Below, in pieces: positions 54,094 through 61,814 of a stretch of 64,000 nucleotides of DNA. The translations under genes were made by a program, and so were the position numbers. Numbering within the stretch: the stretch's first letter is position 1; each line of letters starts with the position of its first letter. This stretch comes from Clostridiaceae bacterium Marseille-Q4149 (GTDB taxonomy: Bacteria > Bacillota > Clostridia > Oscillospirales > Oscillospiraceae): assembly GCA_018228685.1 (NCBI GenBank), contig CP073691.1, forward strand, positions 1,674,001 to 1,738,000, in the 5' to 3' direction. The notes under the pieces were generated by a model. That model searched no databases, was not told where the DNA came from, and saw only the letters and a program-made list of their open reading frames with translations.

Positions 54094-54213
54094 CTATTCC
54101 GGCTTATCTTGAAAATTTTCCTTTCACTACCTACAACACCACGCAAAGCAAAATGGACGGAGATTTTTAGAATTTCCCCTCTATTCCCTACAACACCACG
54201 CAAGCCGGAATAG
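54094..54213. other. candidate oriT region of the MOBP module
   Basis: Outer arms CTATTCCGGCTT (54094-54105) and AAGCCGGAATAG (54202-54213) are perfectly complementary. Within and at the right end, the 17-mer CCTACAACACCACGCAA occurs twice in direct orientation (54130-54146 and 54187-54203). TTATCTTG follows the left arm and resembles ATCCTG-type nick sites of MOBP systems. The position upstream of mobC-relaxase fits. The whole gap 53893-54425 holds no gene. Confidence 0.55.
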
Positions 54214-54425
54214 GCGGACAATGGCAGTATTTTTTTCTTTGATACCCTCTACGGATAAGTAAGGGATTTTGCCAACTGCGGCGGCTATTTTCCCTTTTGT
54301 TTTTTCATACTGGGGATTTTCAAAAATGCCAAACAGGAACGAAAAAAAGCAGCAAATCTGTTGAATAGATTTACTGCTTTCTGGTTGCCGGCGAAGCGGC
54401 GGTTATTCAGTTGTAGGCGGTAGGG

Positions 54426-54629
54426 CTATCTCCCAAAGCGGAACTTGAAAATAGCTGTGAGAAGCGTCTGGGTGATGTAGTCCTCTGTATCTTGGTCTAC
54501 CCGTCCATTCACACGGGCGGCACATTGTATGCGGCGGCGGTAATACTGCAATACAGTTCCCACCGCTTCCGGCTCCCCGCTGGCGGCTTGGACGATTGTT
54601 TCATAGGGGAGAAGCCTATTATTTCTCAT
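54426..54629 (-). CDS. small helix-turn-helix protein of conjugative transposons
   Basis: The 67-residue protein starts MRNNRLLPYETIVQAASGEP and resembles the HTH_16 proteins of Tn916-type elements, which look like a truncated sigma region 2 (LPYETIVQAASGEPEAVGTV, LQYYRRRIQ, DYITQTLLTAIFKFRF). It overlaps the sigma-like gene by 11 bases. The pair probably regulates transfer or excision genes. Confidence 0.75.
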   Translation of the reverse strand: MRNNRLLPYETIVQAASGEPEAVGTVLQYYRRRIQCAARVNGRVDQDTEDYITQTLLTAIFKFRFGR

Positions 54630-55065
54630 ATGCCATTCCCTCCATTTCCGCTTGGAGCTGCCGTAGGGCTTTTCGGATATGGTAGCCCGCTGTGCTGCGG
54701 CTGCGCCCGTACTGTCTGCCAATTTCGTGCTGTGGAATACGCTTGAAAAAGGACAGGTAAATCATTTCCCGCTCCCGTTCGTCCAGCCGTGACAGGGCTT
54801 CCGCAAGTAAACCGCTGCTGAAAATGACCGTATCGCCGCAAAGGGTAAGTATGTATTCCTCGTCCGGCTCCGGGGCTTGGAAATATTCATCTGTCGTGCC
54901 TAAAGGGTAGTGCTTTTCGTCTGTGAGGTATTCAAGGGATATTTCTCTTTTGTGCTTCCTGCTCCGTGTCCTCGCTGCGTTGATCGTTGCATTTCGGATA
55001 ACGACTTTGCAAAAGGCATGGAAAGTGTACTCGATATGTTCCCGATATTCTTCTGTACAGGTCAT
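54619..55065 (-). CDS. sigma-70-like factor of conjugative transposons
   Basis: The 148-residue protein has an N-terminal part with HAFCKVVIRNATINAARTRS, an acidic linker and a C-terminal region 4 type helix-turn-helix (LSRLDEREREMIYLSFFKRI, PQHEIGRQYGRSRSTAGYHI). It matches the ORF7-like sigma factors of Tn916 relatives. The ATG follows AAAGGGGGATTTTCC. It is the first gene of a two-gene leftward unit. Confidence 0.82.
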   Translation of the reverse strand: MTCTEEYREHIEYTFHAFCKVVIRNATINAARTRSRKHKREISLEYLTDEKHYPLGTTDEYFQAPEPDEEYILTLCGDTVIFSSGLLAEALSRLDEREREMIYLSFFKRIPQHEIGRQYGRSRSTAGYHIRKALRQLQAEMEGMAYEK

Positions 55066-55190
55066 GGAAAATCCCCCTTTCCTCCCAAAAGGGCTGTGGC
55101 TGGTTAGTAGTTGCTTTTTATGATAGTAAGGGGCGGCAGCACTTTAGGCTGTCGCTCCTTGACTGCCTAACTGCAAAACCGGGCGGGGCT

Positions 55191-55229
55191 GTCAACGGCG
55201 GGCGAAGCCCGTTCATCTTGACCGTTGAC
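55191..55229. repeat. nested inverted repeat in an intergenic gap
   Basis: GTCAACGG (55191-55198) pairs with CCGTTGAC (55222-55229), and CGGGC (55199-55203) pairs with GCCCG (55207-55211) inside. It lies in the 200-bp gap between the sigma-like gene and the methyltransferase gene. It could be a terminator for the latter's strand or a protein-binding site. Confidence 0.5.
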
Positions 55230-55269
55230 TGGCTCGGCCGGGTTTGCTATTTATCCGGCAAACTTGAAT

Positions 55270-56037
55270 TTATTTTAAGCTATCACGTTTTACCTTTTTA
55301 AGCCTTACTATCATTACCATAGGAATTTCTTTATTGTTTTTGAAACATTCTTCATAAAATCCATCAATGACAAATCCAGCTCTGAAACAAAGGTTAAAAA
55401 TATCTTGTATGGAACGATGATAATAAATCTGCTCCTCCGGCTGCCCTTCGATCGCTATATCATAGTAACTGTGCGGTGTCATATATTTTTCAGTCAATGT
55501 GATAAAACAAGGGTGCTGCGTTGCAAAGACAAAAATCCCGTTTTCCTCCAATAGTTCATAAACAGCCATAAAAAGCGGTTCAATATCCGTAATATCCATA
55601 ATTGCCATATTAGAAACTGCTTTCGTAAAGGCTCGATTTCTTTTTAATCCTAATAAGCTTTCTCTATTGGTCGCATCCGCTACGCAAAACTCAATTTGTT
55701 TTGCATATTGTGATCGCCGTCTTTTAGCCAATTCTATCATTTTTTTGCTGTAATCAAAAGCGACGACCGAAGCGCCTCTCTGTGCAAGATACGAAGAATA
55801 ATTTCCATTGCCGCACGCAATATCCAAAATGTAATCCGAAGGATCAGGAGAGAGAAGTTCCGTTACTTTGGGACGTACTACCTCTCTGTGAAATTCATTG
55901 GATTCGTCACCCATTGCATCATCCCAAAATTGTGCGTTTTTCTCCCAGATCTTTTTGCTTTCCTCTGTTCCCATGTTCTCTCCCACTCCCAAAATTTGCC
56001 TTTTTGCTTCCATTAAATCTTCCTTACTATATTCCAT
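55270..56037 (-). CDS. class I SAM-dependent methyltransferase
   Basis: The ATG at 56037 follows GGAGGGTAACA. The 255-residue protein has motif I in YILDIACGNGNYSSYLAQRG, motif II FDYSKKMIELAKRR, motif III ADATNRESL and the later LEENGIFVFATQHPCFITL. It belongs to the broad methyltransferase type 11/25 fold, with substrate unknown. The N-terminal 21 residues (MEYSKEDLMEAKRQI) resemble the start of an unrelated small element protein. A start at the internal ATG (55974) is therefore possible. AT-rich composition, like the tet region beside it, suggests common transfer. Confidence 0.8.
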   Translation of the reverse strand: MEYSKEDLMEAKRQILGVGENMGTEESKKIWEKNAQFWDDAMGDESNEFHREVVRPKVTELLSPDPSDYILDIACGNGNYSSYLAQRGASVVAFDYSKKMIELAKRRRSQYAKQIEFCVADATNRESLLGLKRNRAFTKAVSNMAIMDITDIEPLFMAVYELLEENGIFVFATQHPCFITLTEKYMTPHSYYDIAIEGQPEEQIYYHRSIQDIFNLCFRAGFVIDGFYEECFKNNKEIPMVMIVRLKKVKRDSLK

Positions 56038-56250
56038 TGTTACCCTCCATAACTTCTGATTGTTGCCGTCTTGACTATTATGTATCTTTTCTTTCCAAAA
56101 TGGTATAGGCTTTTATTTTTATAATGCTGCAAAACTTTTCTTCTGTAAGGTATTCAAAGGATATTTCCCTTTGCCGCCGCTATTGGAAAGCCAAAAGCAG
56201 CGGCTTTTTTACGCGATATGACCGAAAAGACTAGAAAGCAGGATATGTCA

Positions 56251-56705
56251 TCATTTGTCATTTCTTCTCAATGTAATAACTGCATGGCATATCAAGCCAA
56301 ATACAAGAGAAAAACAGCCACCGCCAAATAGTGATGCTCCCCACCCTGCACCCGACATTGTCATAAAACCGCCAACAAAGAAAATACCAATGCCAAGAAA
56401 TATCCCGACACCATAAAAAAGTCCAATTGCCATATCATACTTATTAAATTGTCGTTTCTCTTTTTTTCACATGTTTCCATTTTTGTTATTACCTCCTTCG
56501 CAAAATCGTCCATGTGGACTCCAAAAAGAAAACAAATTTTTTTCAACGTATTTAAATCGGGTTCATTAACATCTCTCTCCCAATTCGATAGCGCCTGCCG
56601 GGTAACATTCAATTTCCCAGCCAGTTCTTCCTGTGTCATTCCCGATTGTGTTCGCAGATGACGTATTTGCTTTCCTGTTGTAATATCCGTCTGTTTCTGG
56701 TTCAA
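56251..56705 (-). pseudogene. XRE-type regulator with membrane tail, frameshifted
   Basis: The N-terminal 80 residues are a clear helix-turn-helix (DITTGKQIRHLRTQSGMTQE, LNVTRQALSNWERDVNEPDL, ICFLFGVHMDDFAKEV). The frame then leads into a short unrelated tail. The natural continuation, two membrane helices (AIGLFYGVGIFLGIGIFFVG, GCFSLVFGLICHAVITLRR), is in the next frame down to 56251. A run of seven A on the coding strand (56461-56467) would restore the frame if it had eight. It may be an inactivating indel, slippage-dependent expression or a sequencing error. Confidence 0.7.
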
Positions 56706-56786
56706 AATGGTTCCTCCTCTCTGATGCTGATTTTATCAATGATATTTCGCAATAGCCAGCAATGAACGTTTGCATTGCGCAAGATG

Positions 56787-58706
56787 TTACATTATCTTCT
56801 GAAACATATGCCGGATCTTGTCTAAACGGCTGTTCGGGCGGCGTGGCTGAAACACAGGCTCGCCGGAAGTTTCCTGATACCCTTTTAATTCTGTAATGCA
56901 GACACTTCTTCCATTTGTATAAAAATTCAAATCATTTCTATATTCACCAATACAACGGGCAGGGATTTCCCCCTTAAAAATAACTTCATCTTTTTCAAGT
57001 CTGGTTGATTCAATGATTGCGCAATACTTTGGTGCGTCATTATAAGCCCGTGAAAGATATTCCTGCGGTGCAAAAAGGGTAAAGGAAAGGTATGGTTCCA
57101 ACAGTTGTGTTCCTGCTTTTTTCAATGCCTGCTCCAACACGACAGGCGCAAGAAAACGAAAATCAGCGGGGGTGCTGACCGGGCTGTAATAAACTCCATA
57201 ATCAAAACAAATTTGGCAGTCTGTCACTCCCCAGCCATATAAGCCCTGCTCCATTCCATAACGCACACCCTCCATGACGGCATTTTGAAAACTTTGGTTT
57301 AAATAGCCGAGAGATACCTCGCTTTTATATTGTGTTCCGCTTCCAACAGGAAGCGGTGTTACAGTCAAACCAATAGATGCCCAAAACGGATTCGGCGGCA
57401 CTTCAATATGAATCGTGTAGCTCGCTTTTTTTTGCGGTCTTTCCAGATAAATAACCGAAGGCTCTTTCATAGCCACGCCCACATGATATTTTTCTTCTAA
57501 TAGCGAACAAATAACTTCTAACTGTACTTTTCCCAAAAAAGATAATATAATCTCATGTGTAACAGTATCAATGTCAAAATGCAAAAGAGGGTCTGTATCA
57601 GCAATCTCTGTGAGGGCATTTAACAGGGCTTCCCTTTGCTCCGGCTTTTGCGGCTCTACCGTTGTCCGAAGTAATGGCATGGGATTATCAATCCGTGTTT
57701 TGTGAGGCAGGAGTTTTTCATTTCCCAGAATGTCGTTCAGTTTCAAAGTATCATCAGCTAAAATAACAATTTCTCCCGGACAGGCATGGTCAACCGGGAC
57801 GATTTCACCATTTGACGGAATACACATTTCTGTAATCTTTATTTTTTCCTTTTTTGACAGCAGCAGGGTATCCCGTAAATGGAGCGTCCCATGATACAGG
57901 CGTAAATAAGAAAGCCGTTTTTTCCGCTCTGTATACTCAACCTTAAAAACATATCCACATAATTCAGACTGAATATCGTCTGTTTCTGTAATGAAAGTTT
58001 CTGTAATCGCTTCAATCAGTTTTTCTGTTCCTAAATTGTCTTTTGCACTCCCATGATAAACAGGAAACAAAGAGCAGCATCTGGTTCTTTTGCACTTTTC
58101 ATATTGTAATTCCTGTATATCCAAAGAATCCTCTGCAACATATCGTTCTAATAGTTCATCGCTTCCGGAAATAATCATATCCCATTTGTCCAAATCAGAA
58201 ATATCGGTCATGGTTATCTTTGGCGACAGGGAAACCTCCTGCATGACAATCATATCACTGGTAAGTTTATCTTTAATGCTTTGGTAAACACGCCGCAGGT
58301 CGATCCCATTTTGGTCTATCTTATTTATAAAGATAATTGTCGGAATGTCCATTTTCTGAAGCGCATGGAATAATATACGGGTTTGTGCCTGTACGCCGTC
58401 TTTTGCCGAAATGACTAAAACAGCTCCGTCAAGGACAGATAAAGAGCGGTATGCTTCGGTTAAAAAATCCATATGACCGGGAGTGTCCACGATATTGATT
58501 TTATAATCATTCCAGCAAAAAGAAGTAACCGCTGTCTGAATGGTAATTCCGCGCTGCCGTTCCAAAATCATAGTGTCTGTTCTTGTAGTTCCTTTATCCA
58601 CGTTTCCTTGTTCCGCAATCGCTCCACTGGTGTACAGCAGGCTTTCCGTCAATGTTGTTTTTCCTGCGTCTACATGGGCGAGAATTCCAATATTGATTAT
58701 TTTCAT
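56787..58706 (-). CDS. ribosome-protection tetracycline resistance protein, Tet(W)/Tet(32)/Tet(O) group
   Basis: The 639-residue length is that of the Tet(M)/Tet(O)/Tet(W) family. It shows the translational GTPase motifs G1 [16 protein letters not shown]2 [19 protein letters not shown]3 VDTPGHMDF and G4 FINKID. EF-G-like domains follow and the C-terminus is [20 protein letters not shown]. The protein binds the ribosome and releases tetracycline using GTP. The sequence is close to several named classes, and such genes are often mosaic. I do not assign an allele. A leader with attenuator lies just upstream, and an NTPase fragment lies beyond it. Confidence 0.93.
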   Translation of the reverse strand: MKIINIGILAHVDAGKTTLTESLLYTSGAIAEQGNVDKGTTRTDTMILERQRGITIQTAVTSFCWNDYKINIVDTPGHMDFLTEAYRSLSVLDGAVLVISAKDGVQAQTRILFHALQKMDIPTIIFINKIDQNGIDLRRVYQSIKDKLTSDMIVMQEVSLSPKITMTDISDLDKWDMIISGSDELLERYVAEDSLDIQELQYEKCKRTRCCSLFPVYHGSAKDNLGTEKLIEAITETFITETDDIQSELCGYVFKVEYTERKKRLSYLRLYHGTLHLRDTLLLSKKEKIKITEMCIPSNGEIVPVDHACPGEIVILADDTLKLNDILGNEKLLPHKTRIDNPMPLLRTTVEPQKPEQREALLNALTEIADTDPLLHFDIDTVTHEIILSFLGKVQLEVICSLLEEKYHVGVAMKEPSVIYLERPQKKASYTIHIEVPPNPFWASIGLTVTPLPVGSGTQYKSEVSLGYLNQSFQNAVMEGVRYGMEQGLYGWGVTDCQICFDYGVYYSPVSTPADFRFLAPVVLEQALKKAGTQLLEPYLSFTLFAPQEYLSRAYNDAPKYCAIIESTRLEKDEVIFKGEIPARCIGEYRNDLNFYTNGRSVCITELKGYQETSGEPVFQPRRPNSRLDKIRHMFQKIM

Positions 58707-58990
58707 GTGATTGTCCTCCTTTTACAGCCCCAAAAGGGCATAAAAATCCCCAGCAGTAAAATACTTTTACCACTGGGGATTATAATTTGCGGACATACAC
58801 ATATACAGCATACACCTGTTTGTGATTGCTGTTTTTCGGATATGTCAAAATTGATAAGGCAAAAGTATTCTTAAATTGGGTACAAAAAACCAAGCCCCCA
58901 CAAAAGGGACTATCATAATCCTTTGTTCCCACTATTTGATTATAGTTTTATTTAAGAATACCTTGCCGCATATTTTTTACTCCTTTTTTG
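58707..58990 (-). promoter_or_regulatory. tet leader with transcription attenuator
   Basis: Between the AAAGGAGG-type ribosome-binding site and about 58990, the minus strand holds a short frame ending in codons for VYAVYVYVRKL before TAA. A strong stem (58746-58780, arms ATCCCCAG and CTGGGGAT) followed by TTTTT comes next. Upstream, GGTATTCTTAAAT and ATTTAAGAATAC can pair as alternative structures. This matches the attenuator known for tet(M) and tet(W), where stalled translation of the leader during tetracycline stress allows read-through. Confidence 0.8.
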
Positions 58991-59068
58991 GAATGATGCT
59001 ATTATATCACATTAGTTTTAGGAAAGAAAGTACCTAAAAGAAATTTTTCTTCCCCTTATATGTAACAA

Positions 59069-59311
59069 TCATACCGACTTTCTGGCGTTCAGAATGGTTT
59101 CTGCTGTCTGCTGTGGTGTTTGGTTGGAATTGTCCAGCCAAAAGCCGATCCGTGGTGTTGTCTGCATAAATGTATCGTATAAGGTTTCAACCGTAAAGCC
59201 GGAATAGCCTGTTTTCTCCCTGTATCGTTCCCTTCCTTTTATTGTTTCCACATCTGGACAAAGAACGACAACCTCAACAGGGTATTTATGCGGCACAAAA
59301 AATATGTACAT
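59069..59311 (-). pseudogene. C-terminal fragment of a P-loop kinase-like protein
   Basis: The 80 residues FVPHKYPVEVVVLCPDVETI, GRERYREKTGYSGFTVETLY and NQTPQQTAETILNA look like the lid and C-terminal part of a small AAA/shikimate-kinase-like NTPase, as in chloramphenicol phosphotransferase relatives. No P-loop is present upstream, and the ATG at 59311 has no ribosome-binding site. It is probably a remnant next to tet. Confidence 0.5.
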
Positions 59312-59430
59312 GTAACTAATTCAACACATTTATAATTTGAATAGGGACATTATAGCATTTACTAAATACAAATTCAATGTATACGGAAATAAAGATATAA
59401 GGAGTGGGAAGGATTCCGCCGTAGTCGGCA

Positions 59431-59466
59431 TTGTAGGAAAATCCAAAAGTTTAGATTTTCCCACAA
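59431..59466. terminator. hairpin in the gap left of maff2
   Basis: TTGT-a-GGAAAATC pairs with GATTTTCC-c-ACAA. It lies in a 230-bp gap between the kinase fragment and the Maff2 gene, and on the minus strand follows a short non-homologous frame. Confidence 0.45.
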
Positions 59467-59541
59467 TGCTTATCTTTTGGTCTTTGGTTCGGAATAGTGT
59501 AGTGCTGGCGGTCTATCTCTTGTTTTCGGTTGCTTGCTTCC

Positions 59542-59682
59542 TTACCGTACATGAGCATTTGCGCCCGGATTGTCATTGCCGTAGCCCTCCATCAGATTGA
59601 TTACGCCCCAGATACCAAGCCCGGCTCCAAGTGCTACAACAAGGGTCTGCAAAACGTCTACTGCGCTATTGAAAAATGCCAT
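59542..59682 (-). CDS. Maff2-family conjugative element protein, shortened
   Basis: The 46-residue product starts MAFFNSAVDVLQTLVVALGA and continues GLGIWGVINLMEGYGNDNPG, the well conserved start of Maff2 proteins with one membrane helix. After GANAHVR it stops, whereas full-length members carry a second membrane segment of some 25 residues. Maff2 proteins are pilin-like components encoded between coupling protein and mating-channel genes. Only this piece of the transfer operon remains. Confidence 0.7.
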   Translation of the reverse strand: MAFFNSAVDVLQTLVVALGAGLGIWGVINLMEGYGNDNPGANAHVR

Positions 59683-60093
59683 AAATATATCCTTTCTGCC
59701 GCGTCTGCGGCTGTCCGGCAAGCGGACAAAAGGCGGTCAGCGTATGGTCGCCGCCGCACAAAAAAACCGCCCTCTGGTAAAGGCGGCTGTCCCCGCGCTG
59801 CGTAAGTTCTGCGGCGCGGCGGTATTCAGTTGTAAGGGGTGCGGCTCCTGCCGCTGTGTACTGCGCCGGAAAGTGGGGGCGCGTATCATGTAGCCGGTAT
59901 GGATAGATGTGATTGCTTCAATCGCTCCTTTCTGTGTTCCGCTGTGCTGCCGGACGTTTTTTTCAGACTTGCGGGAAGTGAATAGCTTGCGTAGCAAGGT
60001 GTTCGCTTCCCGCAAGTTCACAAAGGGGTAGCTGCCGCAAGGCAGCGTAGGGGAAGTGTAGCTTCCCCTGTCCCCCGGCGGTCTGCCATGCTG
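59683..60093. other. non-coding gap holding the second structured element
   Basis: No gene is seen in this 410-bp gap. It contains a CCGCC/GGCGG hairpin at about 59768-59788 and the three-hairpin element at 59967-60069. Confidence 0.45.
59967..60069. ncRNA. three-hairpin structured element, copy B
   Basis: A 12-bp perfect stem ACTTGCGGGAAG/CTTCCCGCAAGT, extended by GAA/TTC, encloses CTTGC/GCAAG. GCTGCC-gcaa-GGCAGC (60031-60046) and AGGGGAAG/CTTCCCCT (60049-60069) follow. Compared with copy A at 33006-33108, several stem positions differ on both sides so that pairing is kept. Confidence 0.6.
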
Positions 60094-60264
60094 TCACTGT
60101 TGCGGGATAAGCCCCCGGCGCGTGACATACTCCGTTGCAAAACGGCGGTGTTCCGCTTCCTTTTCCCGCCAATACTCCCATAATGCAGCGTCGGCGGCTT
60201 CCGCAACATTCATTAAAAACCGTTCAAGCTGCTTTTGTTTTTCCTCTGCGCTACGTTTCCTCAT
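60094..60264 (-). CDS. small charged element protein
   Basis: The 56-residue product MRKRSAEEKQKQLERFLMNV continues with DAALWEYWREKEAEHRRFAT and is helical and charged. The ATG at 60264 overlaps the recombinase fragment's 3' end by 14 bases, so it is translationally coupled. The family is unknown to me; similar small genes accompany serine recombinases in these elements. Confidence 0.55.
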   Translation of the reverse strand: MRKRSAEEKQKQLERFLMNVAEAADAALWEYWREKEAEHRRFATEYVTRRGLIPQQ

Positions 60265-60694
60265 GGTCTGCGTCCTCCTGTAAGTCTGCCGCGTCAAGCT
60301 CGTAATAGTCAAAAACCTCGTCGGGCTTGACATTCTCGCTGTCAATGCCGTTGTTGACCGCGATAAAGCGCACATTGTTCCGTCTGAATATCTCCATCGC
60401 GTTGCCGACTTGGAGATAGTCGCGCCCCCAGCGGGTAAGGTCTTTCATAATGCAGACACCGATTTTCCCGTTTTCTACATCGTCCATCATGCGGGAGTAG
60501 GCAGAACGGTCAAAAAACCTGCCGCTTTCGTCGTCGTCAATGTAGTGCCGGATATTGGTTAGGTGCTGTCCTCTGGCGTAGTTCTCTAAAAAGATTTTTT
60601 GGTTCTGTATGCTGTTGCTCTCGCCGCCGTCCCTGTCCTCGTCGCCCACGGAAAGGCGGGAGTAAAGGGCTGTAATTTTGCTATAATCAGTCAT
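60251..60694 (-). CDS. short serine recombinase (catalytic domain only)
   Basis: The ATG at 60694 follows AGGAGGTTATGCAC. The 147-residue product holds a complete resolvase catalytic domain: KITALYSRLSVGDEDRDGGE with the active Ser, then [20 protein letters not shown]. It ends soon after with an acidic tail (YYELDAADLQEDADHEET) and lacks recombinase and zinc-ribbon domains. It may be a truncated relic or a short accessory form. It is directly adjacent to the broken VirD4 gene, so it marks a rearrangement in the transfer operon. Confidence 0.75.
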   Translation of the reverse strand: MTDYSKITALYSRLSVGDEDRDGGESNSIQNQKIFLENYARGQHLTNIRHYIDDDESGRFFDRSAYSRMMDDVENGKIGVCIMKDLTRWGRDYLQVGNAMEIFRRNNVRFIAVNNGIDSENVKPDEVFDYYELDAADLQEDADHEET

Positions 60695-60741
60695 GTGCAT
60701 AACCTCCTGTGCGTCCATGTATGTGTCATTTACACTTAAAA

Positions 60742-61047
60742 TTATGCACTCCAACGCGCCGAACCGTATTCTGTCCCGCGGCGGTATTTCTTCGCGTTCT
60801 TGCCTTTGGTGTAGATAATCAGCCGGACAATGACCGCCCCCGCAATGCCTAAAGCTAAGTCTGCCGGGTGGAAGCTCGGCGCGATACTGGAAAAGGCGGC
60901 GGTAAAACCGTCCCCAAGATGTAGCAGCTTTGCGCTTGCGTCCGCGCCGGGGGAGAGCCGGACAGCCGCGCCCACTTTATCAAAGAGCCAGACAAAGAGC
61001 AGATACGGGAGATTTAGGATAAGCAGCTTCTTGATTTCCGGCTTCAT
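60742..61047 (-). pseudogene. VirD4/TraG-type coupling protein, N-terminal 101 residues
   Basis: The sequence MKPEIKKLLILNLPYLLFVW with two membrane helices, then KYRRGTEYGSARW, matches the N-terminus of the VirD4-like coupling ATPase of Clostridial elements (normally some 600 residues). It stops right after RW, before the Walker A region. The DNA pump needed for conjugative export is thus absent. Its start overlaps the PcfB-type gene by 4 bases, the normal operon order. Confidence 0.82.
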
Positions 61048-61520
61048 AGCGATACCTCCCTGTCCTTGTTCTTGACCTTTGCCCGTTCCGCGTTTCTGCC
61101 CTGTGCAGCTTCTTTGAGGGTAGAGAGCAGCTTTCGGATTGAGGGCTTTTTCTCCTGTGTCAGCTTTTTTGCGGAAAATTCCTTAAAGGCTGCGGTCAGT
61201 ACGTCCGCGTCCCGCCCCTTGAAGAAAACCAGATAGCGGGGCGGGCTTTCCGTCGCGTCCTTTTTCAGCGCAAAGTCGATACCGTACTTTTTCGCCGTAC
61301 TCTCAAAGGCTTTGATATTGCCCTCGGTAATCTCAATGTTGGAAACGCCCGCGTTCTGCTTCATAAGCTGCTTTAAGCTCTGCTTGCCCTGTGGCGGTTT
61401 TGCAAGCTGCTTTTTGCCCTTTGACAGTATGGCTTTCATTGCCTTTTGGAGCGTCTGCGCGGTCAGCTTCCCGGTCTTGATGTAAAGGGCTATGGTCTTT
61501 TCGTTTACTTCGTCCTGCAA
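61044..61520 (-). CDS. PcfB-family conjugation protein (DUF3801)
   Basis: The 158-residue protein has the DUF3801 pattern: TIALYIKTGKLTAQTLQKAM near the start, NIEITEGNIKAFESTAKKYG, and YLVFFKGRDADVLTAAFKEF in the middle, with a basic tail. PcfB works with the coupling protein and relaxase as an accessory factor. It appears intact but its partner VirD4 gene is truncated. Confidence 0.88.
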   Translation of the reverse strand: MQDEVNEKTIALYIKTGKLTAQTLQKAMKAILSKGKKQLAKPPQGKQSLKQLMKQNAGVSNIEITEGNIKAFESTAKKYGIDFALKKDATESPPRYLVFFKGRDADVLTAAFKEFSAKKLTQEKKPSIRKLLSTLKEAAQGRNAERAKVKNKDREVSL

Positions 61521-61561
61521 TTTGTCGCGTCCTCCTTTCGCGTTTCTTTATGGGGCGGCGG

Positions 61562-61783
61562 TCAGATACGCACCCGCAGCCCGTTCAAGTCCTCGGCTCT
61601 GATACCCACAAGATACCAGTTGTCGCCGTACTCAATCCGGGTCGGCTTCCACTTGCCCCGCACGAATACGTCAAAGCACTCGCCGCAATGCAAGCCCCCG
61701 TAGTAGCTGTTTAAGTCAAAGCGGATGTCGTAACGGTCGGTGCGCTCGTCAAATACCAATGCTCCTGTCATTTTCTGTGCCAT
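61562..61783 (-). CDS. DUF5348-family small protein
   Basis: The ATG at 61783 follows AGGAGGATTTTATT. The 73-residue product contains GALVFDERTDRYDIRFDLNS, YYGGLHCGECFDVFVRGKW and GDNWYLVGI, the DUF5348 consensus. It is a common small gene between replication and transfer genes of Clostridial elements; role unknown. Confidence 0.8.
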   Translation of the reverse strand: MAQKMTGALVFDERTDRYDIRFDLNSYYGGLHCGECFDVFVRGKWKPTRIEYGDNWYLVGIRAEDLNGLRVRI

Positions 61784-61814
61784 AATAAAATCCTCCTTTT
61801 GTGGTTGTGGGTGG

